Below, piece after piece: positions 49,585 through 57,972 of a stretch of 64,000 nt of DNA. The stretch's first letter is position 1. Each line of letters opens with the position of its first letter. Below the pieces are notes generated by a model. The model had not been told where the DNA came from. It saw only the letters and a list, made by a program, of their open reading frames with translations, and searched no databases. Both the position numbers and the translations under genes were made by a program. Source of the DNA: Pleomorphomonas carboxyditropha (GTDB taxonomy: Bacteria > Pseudomonadota > Alphaproteobacteria > Rhizobiales > Pleomorphomonadaceae); NCBI RefSeq assembly GCF_002770725.1, contig NZ_NQVN01000001.1, positions 806,001 to 870,000 on the forward strand, read 5' to 3'.

Positions 49585-51552
49585 GTGCCCTTCGGACTGA
49601 AGACCTTCGGCGAAACGCGATTGACCGGCCCCGGCGGTCTGTCCGTCGCCTTTCCCGACAAGGGACTTCTGGCAATCGTCTTTCTGGGCTTTCGTCCATC
49701 CGGACGGGTTTCCCGGACCGAGTTGGCGTCCTTTCTCTGGGGAGAGGACGACGACGGCGGCGCCAAGGCGCTTGGCAACCTCCGCCAGTTGCTGTCGCGG
49801 ATCAGAACGCGCCAGCGGGAACTCGGAACGGCCTTTCTCGATATCGACTCCTCCGACATCGCCTTGTATCGGGGCGCCGTCAGGTTCGATTTCGAGGAAC
49901 TGCAGCCGGACCAATCCGAAGACCCCGTCGCCAGTCTGGAAGCGTTCCTGAAGGTCATGTCGGGGCAGTTTCTTGCCGATCTCGATGCCTCGTCGGAAAC
50001 GGGCCAGCTCTGGCTTCTCGAACGGCGCGATTTCTGGCTGGCCGAATTCGCTGCCGCCCTGGAGGAGGCAGCAGCCGCTCTCTCACGCCTGAACAGTGCG
50101 CCGATCAAGGACGCCGCGGCGCGGCTCATCGAGCTGGATCCCTACAGCGATATCGCCCATCAGGTGCTGATGCGGGTCTACGCCAAGGACCGCAGGCTGT
50201 CGCAGGCCCGCCTCATCTACGATCGCTACAAGCAGCAGCTCTGGTCGGATCTCAATACCCGGCCGTCCGAGGACATGCTTCGCTTCGCCCGCCTGCTTTT
50301 CAACGACGAGGGGAGGGTGGCGGCGGCCGGCCTGGAGACGGCGCCCGAGCGGACCGAAGCCCGCGATCCGCAGCCGGCTCTGGCTTTTCGCCCGCCGCTG
50401 CCGCGCCTGTTGCTGCTGCCGCCGAAGCGCCCCGAGGAGCCGCGCAGCTGGGCGCCGATTTCCGGCCTGATCGAAGACGTCACGATCGGTCTCTGCCGCA
50501 TCCGGACGCTGGCCATCGTGGCGCCGCATACCGCCAGGCGGATCGCCGGTATGGCGGGTGCCGAGGCCGATCTCCTGAGGCAGTTCGACGTGTCCTACGT
50601 TCTGGAAACGCGGCTGCAGGAGCGAAACGGCGAGACGGCCCTCTATGCCACGCTCGTCCATGTCGCCAGCGACGAGGTTCTCTGGTCCGAAAGGTTTCGC
50701 GGCCATCCAGACGATTTCCCGGACACCTACGGCGAACTGGTTGCCCGGATTGTCCTGGAGACGACCGGCTCGATCGAGAGGAAGGAGCTGTCGAAGATCC
50801 GCACCGTCTCGAAGCCGACCGCCTATCAGAATTTTCTGCTCGGCCAGCACAGTCTTTCCATTGCCGATCTGCCCGGCATTCGCCGGGCGCGGAAATTCTT
50901 CCGCGCCGCCCTTCACGACGCACCGCAGTATGCCTCGGCGATTGCGGGACTGGCGCGAACCGAGCATCTCGAATGGCTGTTGACGGCGCGAGGCGATGAG
51001 GAACTGCTTCTCTCAGCGGAAGTTCATGCCCGGGATGCGATCCGGATCAGCGCCGACGATGCCGGCGGCTATCATCAGCTCGGCGTCGCCAAGCTCTACC
51101 AGGGGCAGTTTTTCGAAAGCATGGAAGCCTTCTTGGAGGCCGAAAGCCGGGCTCCGTCGCACGCCGACCTGATCGCCGATCATGCCGATACGCTCGTTCA
51201 CACGGCCGATCCGATCCTTGCGCTCGACAAGATCAAGCGGGCGATCGAACTCAACCCGCTATGCCCCGACCTTTACTGGTGGACAGCGGCGGGGGCGAAT
51301 TACTGTCTTGAGGAATATGGCGAGGCTATCGCTTGCATCGGCCGCATGGCCGACCAGGCCAATGCCGGAAGGTTGGCGGCGGCGGCCTATGCCATGCTTG
51401 GCGATCAACGGAGCGCCAGAAGGGAGATGCGCCGGACACTCGCGATCTATCCCGACTTCACCGTCGACGATTGGCTGACCAAGGTGCCGATCCGCGAAAA
51501 GTGGAAACAGGATATGTTGCGAGACGGCATGCGGAAAGCGGGCTTCAAATAA
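49585..51552 (+). CDS. SARP/BTAD-type transcriptional regulator with TPR region
   Basis: This 655-residue protein starts with GTG 49585 behind AGGGGAA. Residues 1-95 look like an OmpR-type winged helix (VSRTELASFLWGEDD; ALGNLRQLLSRIRTRQRELG). Residues about 105-245 form a bacterial transcriptional activation domain (AARLIELDPYSDIAHQVLM; ARLIYDRYKQQLW). A middle section (TRRIAGMAGAEADLLRQFDV) recalls TolB/FlgO-like sensor regions, and the C-terminal half has TPR-like helices. It sits 27 bases before the candidate precursor, so it is the probable pathway activator. Confidence 0.85.
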   Translation: MPFGLKTFGETRLTGPGGLSVAFPDKGLLAIVFLGFRPSGRVSRTELASFLWGEDDDGGAKALGNLRQLLSRIRTRQRELGTAFLDIDSSDIALYRGAVRFDFEELQPDQSEDPVASLEAFLKVMSGQFLADLDASSETGQLWLLERRDFWLAEFAAALEEAAAALSRLNSAPIKDAAARLIELDPYSDIAHQVLMRVYAKDRRLSQARLIYDRYKQQLWSDLNTRPSEDMLRFARLLFNDEGRVAAAGLETAPERTEARDPQPALAFRPPLPRLLLLPPKRPEEPRSWAPISGLIEDVTIGLCRIRTLAIVAPHTARRIAGMAGAEADLLRQFDVSYVLETRLQERNGETALYATLVHVASDEVLWSERFRGHPDDFPDTYGELVARIVLETTGSIERKELSKIRTVSKPTAYQNFLLGQHSLSIADLPGIRRARKFFRAALHDAPQYASAIAGLARTEHLEWLLTARGDEELLLSAEVHARDAIRISADDAGGYHQLGVAKLYQGQFFESMEAFLEAESRAPSHADLIADHADTLVHTADPILALDKIKRAIELNPLCPDLYWWTAAGANYCLEEYGEAIACIGRMADQANAGRLAAAAYAMLGDQRSARREMRRTLAIYPDFTVDDWLTKVPIREKWKQDMLRDGMRKAGFK

Positions 51553-51579
51553 GGGGTCCGCGTTTTGAGGAGAAAGACC

Positions 51580-51840
51580 ATGGCTAAGTTGGTAGTTCTG
51601 GGTATTTCCGATGAACCCGGGTATTGGCTCGTCGATTTCGAGAACGGCACGGTGTCCGTGCTGCCGGAAGGCACAAAAGAGCCGTTCGATTTTTCGAAGA
51701 CGGCTCGCGACAAGGGAGCGAAGCTGGTCGCCGGTGTCGATCTCGCGGTGGCGCTCGATAGCGGCGATGACGCGATGGTCGGCAAGGGCGAGGCTTCCTC
51801 CGGCCGCCTGAGTGCCTATTCCGGCCGTTTCAGCAACTAA
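51580..51840 (+). CDS. Candidate RiPP precursor peptide (86 aa)
   Basis: This small protein begins MAKLVVLGISDEPGYW and has a strong ribosome site (GAGGAGA). The N-terminal 60 residues look like a folded or leader segment. The last 14 residues (73-86) are SSGRLSAYSGRFSN, with SGRLS and SGRFS repeated. It has no cysteine, so Ser or backbone amides would be the YcaO targets. It lies between the BTAD regulator and the YcaO gene. I do not recognise a named family; it may instead be a small accessory protein. Confidence 0.65.
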   Translation: MAKLVVLGISDEPGYWLVDFENGTVSVLPEGTKEPFDFSKTARDKGAKLVAGVDLAVALDSGDDAMVGKGEASSGRLSAYSGRFSN

Positions 51841-51864
51841 GAAGGTCACGTTCGGTCCGGACAA

Positions 51865-53061
51865 GTGGCATCAAGCGAACACACCTATTCGGACCGCACG
51901 TGCCGTCCGGAGGAAACTCTGGCGCGCGTGGCGCCGGCGCTCGCCGAGCATGGGGTCACGCGCCTCGCTAAAGTGACCGGCTTGGATTGCATCGGTATTC
52001 CGGTGTGGAATGTCATGCGCCCCAATGCGCGGTCGCTGTCGGTCCATCAGGGCAAGGGCATAACCGATATCGACGCCAAGGCGTCGGCCGTCATGGAAGC
52101 GCTCGAGCGGGCGTGTGCCGAGCGGTCGAGCCTTTTCGTGCGAACGGCTTCGGCCGAAGAGCTCGTCGGGGAGGGCAGGCTCTGCGATACCCTCGACGAT
52201 CTCGTCGCGATTGGCCACCAGCCCCTGGATAGCGGCTGCCGGCTGGAATGGGTCGAGGGGCAGGATCTGATCGGCGGCCGGTCCATCTGGGTGCCGCTCG
52301 AAGCCGTGCGTCTCGACTTCACCCGCTCCTCGCATTTCTGGCAGTCGTCCGACGGTCTCGCCTCCGGCAATACAGACCGGGAGGCGATCTTCCACGGCCT
52401 GCTCGAACGCATCGAGCGCGACGCCGACACCCTCTGGTCCCTGGAGCGGTTCGAGCGGCAGGCGGCGACCTGCGTTTCAAGCGCCGATCTCGGCGATCCC
52501 GTGGTGACCGCGCTGGTCGATCGCATCGAGCGAGCCGGGTTCATGCTGCGGCTTTTCGACATGACCAGCGATCTCGGCGTGCCGACCTTCTCGGTTCTGC
52601 TCGCTCCGGCCGAGGCTTTGTCGCGCCGGTCCCTCCGCTATATCGACATGACCATGGGAAGCGGCACCCATCCGATTGCCTATCGCGCGGCGCTGAGGGC
52701 CATCACCGAAGCCGTGCAGTCGCGGCTGACGCTGATCACCGGCACGCGCGACGACGTCGAGGACGACGTCTACGAGAGCGAGGCGTCGGAATTTCTCCTG
52801 CGCAAGCTGCGCCTGAAGCCGCAAGGCCGGATCCCCGCCGATTTGACCCTGCCGGGGGACGGGGTGGAGGCGATGCTGGCGCGCCTTCTGGAGGTGCTTC
52901 GGGATCATGGGATCGGCCGCGTCATCGCTGTGCGGATGAACCCCGGCGAAGAGCGCTTTTCGGTGATGAAGATGATCGTATCGGGCCTGGAACATCCCGA
53001 AGGCCGCCGGCAGCGCCGGTTCGGCGCCAGGGCCCTCTCGCGCCTCCTGGTGTTTCGATGA
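51865..53061 (+). CDS. YcaO-domain protein, TfuA-associated
   Basis: This 398-residue protein has the YcaO ATP-binding elements: QGKG at 62-65, KASAVMEALER at 72-82, SDGLASGN at 162-169, EAIFHGLLERIERD at 173-186 and ALRAITEAVQSR at 276-287. YcaO enzymes activate backbone amides with ATP to form azolines or, with TfuA partners, thioamides. The C-terminus (LLVFR) lacks the proline-rich tail of azoline-forming YcaOs. The start is GTG 51865, 24 bases after the candidate precursor. Its end overlaps the TfuA gene by four bases. Confidence 0.9.
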   Translation: MASSEHTYSDRTCRPEETLARVAPALAEHGVTRLAKVTGLDCIGIPVWNVMRPNARSLSVHQGKGITDIDAKASAVMEALERACAERSSLFVRTASAEELVGEGRLCDTLDDLVAIGHQPLDSGCRLEWVEGQDLIGGRSIWVPLEAVRLDFTRSSHFWQSSDGLASGNTDREAIFHGLLERIERDADTLWSLERFERQAATCVSSADLGDPVVTALVDRIERAGFMLRLFDMTSDLGVPTFSVLLAPAEALSRRSLRYIDMTMGSGTHPIAYRAALRAITEAVQSRLTLITGTRDDVEDDVYESEASEFLLRKLRLKPQGRIPADLTLPGDGVEAMLARLLEVLRDHGIGRVIAVRMNPGEERFSVMKMIVSGLEHPEGRRQRRFGARALSRLLVFR

Positions 53062-53762
53062 AGCTGATATTCGTCGGTCCCTCGCTTCACGGCGCCGAAC
53101 TGCCCGTTGCTGCCGGCACCGAGCTGCGGCCGCCCGCGGCGAAGGGGGACGTACGCCGGGCCGTGGAGGAGGGGGCGGACGTCATCGGCCTTGTCGACGG
53201 CTATTTCGAAACGACGGCCGCGGTCTGGCACAAGGAAATCCTCCATGCCCTGTCCTGCGGGGTGCGCGTGTTCGGTGCGGCGAGCATCGGCGCGTTGCGG
53301 GCCGCCGAGTGCGCCGCCTTCGGGATGACCGGCATCGGCGCGATTTACGAGGCCTATGCCGCCGGCCGGCTGGAGGACGACGCCGAGGTGGCGCTGCTGC
53401 ACGCACCGCGCGAACTCGGTTATGCGCCGCTGTCCGAACCCCTGGTCAACGTAAGGGCCACGCTCGACCATATGCTGGCGGCCAACCTCATCGTCGAGCG
53501 TCAATTCCGGACGCTGATCGAAACGGCGTCGGCGATCTTCTACAAGGAACGGACCTGGAAGGCGATCCTTGCCGCGGCGACGCTATCCGCCGACGAACGG
53601 GCGCTGATCGGCGGGCTGGTGCGGACGTCTCGCGTCGACCAGAAAATGATCGACGCCATGGCGCTCGTAAAGGCGGTGGAACTGGAAACCGGCGTCCGGT
53701 CGAAGGAACCGCCCGCCTGGGACTTCTCGCATACGTCCTACTTCCGGATGCTTGCTACCTAG
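53058..53762 (+). CDS. TfuA-like protein
   Basis: This 234-residue protein shows the TfuA core: IFVGPSLHG at the N-terminus, GADVIGLVDGYFE near 40-52, and GAASIGALRAAECAAFGM near 74-91. TfuA proteins work with YcaO, probably delivering sulfur for thioamide formation. ATG 53058 overlaps the YcaO stop (ATGA). The Cys residues (HALSCGVRV, AAECAAF) are candidates for sulfur handling, though that is inference. Confidence 0.9.
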   Translation: MKLIFVGPSLHGAELPVAAGTELRPPAAKGDVRRAVEEGADVIGLVDGYFETTAAVWHKEILHALSCGVRVFGAASIGALRAAECAAFGMTGIGAIYEAYAAGRLEDDAEVALLHAPRELGYAPLSEPLVNVRATLDHMLAANLIVERQFRTLIETASAIFYKERTWKAILAAATLSADERALIGGLVRTSRVDQKMIDAMALVKAVELETGVRSKEPPAWDFSHTSYFRMLAT

Positions 53763-53865
53763 CGGATAGCCTCCTGTATCCAGTTTGTAACGGCGCTGTC
53801 ACGGCGCAGTTGGTTAGGTTCCCTCCACGTTATTTGTGCTTGGTAGGCTAGGAAGGGGATTCAAG

Positions 53866-54096
53866 ATGCTGGATAGAACCGTCGACAAGGCCGTCACGGC
53901 CGATTCGGAAGAGTTCGCCGCTCTTGCGCGACTGATCATTTATGCGCGTCAGACGTCCAAGACGCTGAACGCCGAGTTCACGTCCTATTGCCTCGACCTC
54001 GCGCTCGCGGCTGTCATCGACGAGATGGAAAAGGCCGGCCTCGACACGTCGATCATGGCTCCGAACGCGGAAGCGGTGATCGGCGAACTTCACTGA
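53866..54096 (+). CDS. Small helical protein of unknown function (76 aa)
   Basis: The protein begins MLDRTVDKAVTADSEEF after a good GGAAGGGG site. It is predicted largely helical, with one cysteine in EFTSYCLDLAL. It follows the TfuA gene by 103 bases and precedes a strong terminator, so it may belong to the RiPP locus as a second precursor, an immunity protein or an accessory factor. I do not recognise a family. Confidence 0.65.
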   Translation: MLDRTVDKAVTADSEEFAALARLIIYARQTSKTLNAEFTSYCLDLALAAVIDEMEKAGLDTSIMAPNAEAVIGELH

Positions 54097-54183
54097 AGGA
54101 TCGGCCGCGGCTTTTCACCGACATGCCCGATCATCGTTGATCGGCGGCCGGTGAATATTCGAACCACGCTGGGCTTTGCCTGA

Positions 54184-54209
54184 GCGCCGGAAACTGGAGT
54201 TTCCGGCGC
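54184..54209 (+). terminator. Terminator closing the YcaO/TfuA locus
   Basis: GCGCCGGAAACT (54184-54195) and AGTTTCCGGCGC (54198-54209) are perfect complements around GG, giving an effective four-base loop after relaxation of the top pair. CTTGTATATT follows. It lies about 90 bases after the 76-residue gene. Confidence 0.65.
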
Positions 54210-54251
54210 CTTGTATATTGGCGGGCTGACCAACCTGGGCCGGAGCTGGCT

Positions 54252-54545
54252 TCAACTTATTGCTTCGACGAAGGTCAGCTCGGACTTTCCGCTGACGGCG
54301 ACATCCTTCAGCCAGGCATTAAAGGCGACGCTATGCGGTTCGGCGAGGTGGCTGGCGAAGGCCGTCTCGTCGGCATAGGTCTCGACAACGTCGAAGCGGT
54401 TCGGCTCGTCGCAGCGCCGGTAGACCTGGAACAGGCGATTGCCGGCTTCCTTGCGGACGTGGCGGGCAAGGTCGGAAAGGCGCGCCGCCAGTTGGTCGGT
54501 CTTGCCCTCCCTGGCCTCGAGATGTGCGATCAGCGAAACCTCCAC
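54252..54545 (-). CDS. Antibiotic biosynthesis monooxygenase (ABM)-domain protein
   Basis: This 97-residue ferredoxin-like protein starts MEVSLIAHLEAREGKTDQL and contains RRCDEPNRFDVVETYADETAF, as in YgiN/LsrG-type ABM proteins. Members oxidise quinols or isomerise phosphorylated autoinducer-2 (LsrG). It follows the FGGY kinase by 22 bases in the same operon, which suggests a role in processing the phosphorylated product rather than antibiotic synthesis. Confidence 0.83.
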   Translation of the reverse strand: MEVSLIAHLEAREGKTDQLAARLSDLARHVRKEAGNRLFQVYRRCDEPNRFDVVETYADETAFASHLAEPHSVAFNAWLKDVAVSGKSELTFVEAIS

Positions 54546-54567
54546 GATGCATTCTCCTCGTTGACGC

Positions 54568-56097
54568 TCAGCCGGGCGGCGTGTCCGTCTCGCCCTCTAC
54601 CTGGTCCATCAGGTCATAGTAGGGACCACCCAGCCGATAAAGGTCGGCGAACACCCCGAACAGCTTGGCATAGCGATCCCGCCAAGCCGGATTCGGTTTG
54701 ATTTCCATGTCATATCTCACACAGCGGCGCACGGCCTCCGCCGTGTCCGCGAAGGCGCCGAGCCCGAGCCCACCGATCATGGCGCAGCCGACGATGCCGT
54801 TCTCGGCGTCGGCGGTACGCAGGATCGGCAGATCGTAGATCGATGCCTTGACCGTCAGCACGAAATCGGACCGCGATCCGCCGCCGGAGGCGATCAGCCG
54901 GCCGATCGGGCCGGTAGCCGCCCGGAGATCGTCGAGACAACGGCGAGCGCCGAAAGCGGAGCCTTCGATGACCGCCCGATGCAGGTCGCCGGCCCGGTGG
55001 CGGCGGGTGAGGCCGAAGAACTGGGCGCGCGCGTTGCGTCGGGCGGCGTTGCGTTCGCCGGAGAGATAGGGAAGGAAGACGAGGCCGCCGCTGCCGGCCG
55101 GCGCCTGCTCGGCCAGGTCGGCGATCTCGGCGTAGGATAGCGCGTTGTCGTGGAAGGCGAGGCGCGCCCAACGCATGGCGTCGCCGCCGGAATCGAGAAT
55201 GGTGAATACGCCCCACGCCTGGTTGGCGAGGTGTAGGTTGTTGACGCCGGCTGCGGGCCGCGGCTTCGGGCTGACCACCGTCAGCAGCGTGGAGGTGCCG
55301 GTGCTGTCGGATGCGACGCCTGTCTCGTAAACGCCGGAACCGAGGATGGAAGCCGCCATGTCGGAGGTGCCGGCCACGACCGGCAGGCCGGCGGGCAGGC
55401 CGGTCGAGCGGCAGACGGCCGGCAGCACCGCGCCGATGACGTCGGTGGCGGTCTTGATCTCCGGCAGGAAGGCGCGGCTAAGCCCGAACAGCGCCAGCAG
55501 ACGATCGTCATATCGGCCGGTGCTGGCGTCGAGGAGATAGAAGCAGGAGGCCTCGCTGAGGTCGGTGGCCCGGACGCCAGTGAGACAGGCGTTGATATAG
55601 TCTTTCGGCATCAGCAAACCGGACGCCCGATCCCAGGCCTCCGGCCGGTGGCGCCGGATCCATTGCAGCTTGAACGCCGGCCATGCGGTGGTGGGGGGAT
55701 TGCCGGTGAGCGTGGTCAGCGCCGGCAGGTCGTCGCGAGCGGAAAAGGTCTCCACCTCGGCCTCGCAACGTTTGTCGTTCCAGAGCGGCACCTCGTCGAG
55801 CACCGGCTGGAAGTCGTCGTCGACGAGCACGGTGCCATGCATCTGGCCGCACGTCGCGACGCAGAGCAGCCGACCGGCGGCGTCGGGATGGTCCGAGAGG
55901 ATCTGCCGGATGCCGTTCTCCGCGTTTGCCCACCACTGACTCGCTCGCTGCTCGCTCCAACCGTGCTTCGGTGTGAGCTGGTCGTGTTCGCGCTGGACCA
56001 TGGCGTCGATGCGTCCATCGAGACCGACGAGAGCCACTCGAACGCTGCCGGTGCCTATATCGATCGCCAAAACTCTGTCGCGTATCATGGCTGTCAT
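54568..56097 (-). CDS. FGGY-family carbohydrate kinase (xylulokinase-like)
   Basis: This kinase of about 509 residues has AIDIGTGSVRVALVG, CGQMHGTVLVD, VPLWNDKR, AGTSDMAASILGSGV, PYLSGERN and the ATP-site IASGGGSRSDFVL; these resemble XylB. The ATG at 56097 is chosen from several in-frame candidates; none has a strong ribosome site. It is divergent from the RpiR regulator and probably phosphorylates the sugar brought in by the CUT2 importer at 59028-62588. Confidence 0.85.
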   Translation of the reverse strand: MTAMIRDRVLAIDIGTGSVRVALVGLDGRIDAMVQREHDQLTPKHGWSEQRASQWWANAENGIRQILSDHPDAAGRLLCVATCGQMHGTVLVDDDFQPVLDEVPLWNDKRCEAEVETFSARDDLPALTTLTGNPPTTAWPAFKLQWIRRHRPEAWDRASGLLMPKDYINACLTGVRATDLSEASCFYLLDASTGRYDDRLLALFGLSRAFLPEIKTATDVIGAVLPAVCRSTGLPAGLPVVAGTSDMAASILGSGVYETGVASDSTGTSTLLTVVSPKPRPAAGVNNLHLANQAWGVFTILDSGGDAMRWARLAFHDNALSYAEIADLAEQAPAGSGGLVFLPYLSGERNAARRNARAQFFGLTRRHRAGDLHRAVIEGSAFGARRCLDDLRAATGPIGRLIASGGGSRSDFVLTVKASIYDLPILRTADAENGIVGCAMIGGLGLGAFADTAEAVRRCVRYDMEIKPNPAWRDRYAKLFGVFADLYRLGGPYYDLMDQVEGETDTPPG

Positions 56098-56199
56098 CCA
56101 TTCGCCTGTTTGTAGTTTTACAACTATGATTGTGCGAATGAAAAGAGTCATGACCATACGACCAAATGCTGATTATCGCGCGTCCAGTGCGGTAGCTCC

Positions 56200-56268
56200 T
56201 TGATAAATTGTTATATATCAATATTTTGATTGGGAACTATGAAACTCGCATGGTTTTGAATGCGAGTT
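56200..56268. promoter_or_regulatory. Palindromes in the divergent FGGY/rpiR promoter region
   Basis: In this AT-rich 248-base gap TTGATA (56200-56205) and TATCAA (56216-56221) form one inverted repeat. AACTCGCAT (56243-56251) and ATGCGAGTT (56260-56268) form another with nine-base arms; a TTGACA (56267-56272) overlaps its right edge. The second is a good candidate operator for the RpiR regulator. Confidence 0.5.
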
Positions 56269-56345
56269 GACAAGCTGATGTAGCTGATGCAAGTAGGTCT
56301 GGTATTCCAGATTTATGTAGTAAAGCTTCTATTTCGCGAGGCGAG

Positions 56346-57242
56346 ATGACCATTCATTTTGTAATCCAGATGCAGGCGGCCCTCGAGGCCGGCGAGCTTT
56401 CCCGCGGAGAGCGGCGGGTCGTCCAGTTCGTTCTCGCCGCGCCGGACGAGGCGATGCGGTTGCCGCTCGCCAAGCTGGCCGATGCGGTGGGTGTCAGCGA
56501 ACCGACGGTTCTGCGCTGCTGCCGCAAGCTCGGCTGCTCCAGCCTGCAGGAGTTCCGTATCAAGATGGCCGGTGCCGAGGCGATCGGCCTGCCGGCCACC
56601 CACGCCGCCATTCCGGTCGGCAGTTCGGTATCGGAGATCGCAGCCCGTGTTCTCGACTTCTCGGTGAGCAATCTCGACAACCTCAGGCGCCAGATCGACG
56701 GCGCCGCCTTGCAGCGGGTTGTCGACATCGTGGCAGGCGCGCGATCACTGCATTTCTGGGGCAATGGCGCGTCCGGCATTGTCGCCCGGGATGCCCAGCA
56801 GAAGTTCCCGCTGTTCGGCATACCCTGCGTCGCCGAGACCGACAGTCACCAGATCCTGATCAATGCCGCGTCGCTGTCGGCCGGTGACGTCGTCGTGGTG
56901 TTCTCCAACACCGGGCGCAATTCGTCCATGCGGCCGTCGGTGGCGGCGGCGCGTGCCAATGGCGCGCCGGTCATCCTGATCACGTCGTCGGTGGATACGC
57001 CCTTGGCGCGAGAGGCGAGCGAAGTGCTGTCGATTCCGACCCTCGACAACACCGACATCTATACGCCGACGATTTCGCGGATCGCCGCCTTGTGCATTGT
57101 GGACATTCTGTCCATTTGCGTCGCGCAGACACGAGGAAATACCGGCGCCTTGAAGATGAAAAAAATGAAAGAGGCCATCGTCAAGGTCTTCCGCGACGAT
57201 GCGCCTGCGAAAATGCCTGGAAAATGTTCGGAGAAAACTTGA
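56346..57242 (+). CDS. MurR/RpiR-family transcriptional regulator
   Basis: This 298-residue regulator has an N-terminal RpiR helix-turn-helix (LAKLADAVGVSEPTVLRCCRKLG, residues about 38-60) and a SIS sugar-phosphate domain (LHFWGNGASGIVARDA; VVVFSNTGRNSSM). The ligand is probably a sugar phosphate. It leads the sugar operon and overlaps the aldolase gene by one base (TGATG). Confidence 0.92.
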   Translation: MTIHFVIQMQAALEAGELSRGERRVVQFVLAAPDEAMRLPLAKLADAVGVSEPTVLRCCRKLGCSSLQEFRIKMAGAEAIGLPATHAAIPVGSSVSEIAARVLDFSVSNLDNLRRQIDGAALQRVVDIVAGARSLHFWGNGASGIVARDAQQKFPLFGIPCVAETDSHQILINAASLSAGDVVVVFSNTGRNSSMRPSVAAARANGAPVILITSSVDTPLAREASEVLSIPTLDNTDIYTPTISRIAALCIVDILSICVAQTRGNTGALKMKKMKEAIVKVFRDDAPAKMPGKCSEKT

Positions 57243-57949
57243 TGTCTATCGCTGCAAGCCGCTTTGCCCGTCTGATCGACCTGAGCGCAGTCCAGGCCGT
57301 CAATTCGGAGCGCGATGTCCGCGAGGTCGCCGCCTATGCGCTCGAAAGGGACATCATCGCCGTCCATGTGCTGCCGTGCTGGGTTCCGCTGTTGCGCGAT
57401 CTGCTGCCCAAGGGCGGATCGACGCTGATTGGTGCCCCGATCGGCTTTCCCGGCGGCGCCCATGTCACCGACATTAAGGTCGCCGAGGCCGTCCGTCTGG
57501 TTGCCGACGGGGCCGAGGAGGTCGACATGGTGATGTGCATCGCCAAGGCTCTGAGCGGCGATTTCGATTATGTCGGGGCCGACATCAGAGCCGTTGCCGA
57601 GGCGGTGGCGCCGACGCCGATCAAGGTCATCCTCGAGTGCCATCATCTCGACGAGGCGACCATCCGGCGCTGCTGCGACGTTGCCATCGACAGCGGCACC
57701 AAGTGGATCAAGACGGCGACCGGCTGGGCGCCGACCGGCGCCACGGTGGCCAACCTCACCATCATTTCCGATCAGGTTCGCGGCCGCGTCGGTCTCAAGG
57801 CGGCCGGCGGCGTTCGGACGCTGGATGACGTCAGGGCTTTCTATCGGCTGGGCGTACGCCGCTTCGGCATGAGCCTTTCGAGCGCGCGCACGTTGCTCGA
57901 TCGCCTCGACACCGAGCCGGAGGCATTCCCCGAACTGGCAAGCGCCTGA
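57242..57949 (+). CDS. Deoxyribose-phosphate aldolase-like protein (DeoC family)
   Basis: This 235-residue TIM barrel has the DERA-type segments IGFPGG, AEEVDMVMCI, VILECHHLD and KWIKTATGW, where the second Lys corresponds to the Schiff-base lysine, and VGLKAAGGVRT at the phosphate loop. DeoC family members cleave 2-deoxyribose 5-phosphate or related compounds; LsrF is structurally related. ATG 57242 is coupled to the regulator. The substrate would be the product of the FGGY kinase. Confidence 0.85.
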   Translation: MSIAASRFARLIDLSAVQAVNSERDVREVAAYALERDIIAVHVLPCWVPLLRDLLPKGGSTLIGAPIGFPGGAHVTDIKVAEAVRLVADGAEEVDMVMCIAKALSGDFDYVGADIRAVAEAVAPTPIKVILECHHLDEATIRRCCDVAIDSGTKWIKTATGWAPTGATVANLTIISDQVRGRVGLKAAGGVRTLDDVRAFYRLGVRRFGMSLSSARTLLDRLDTEPEAFPELASA

Positions 57950-57972
57950 TCCGGGGGCGAGGGAGGCTTGCA

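Noticed and set aside
51580-51840. Similarity of the candidate precursor to trifolitoxin precursor TfxA
   Set aside because: Lengths differ, there is no shared GSRQGCVA-like core and no Cys; only the neighbouring tfuA-type gene is shared.
54252-54545. ABM-domain protein as a tailoring enzyme of the YcaO/TfuA locus
   Set aside because: It is on the opposite strand, beyond the terminator at 54184-54209, and is linked to the FGGY kinase by a 22-base gap.
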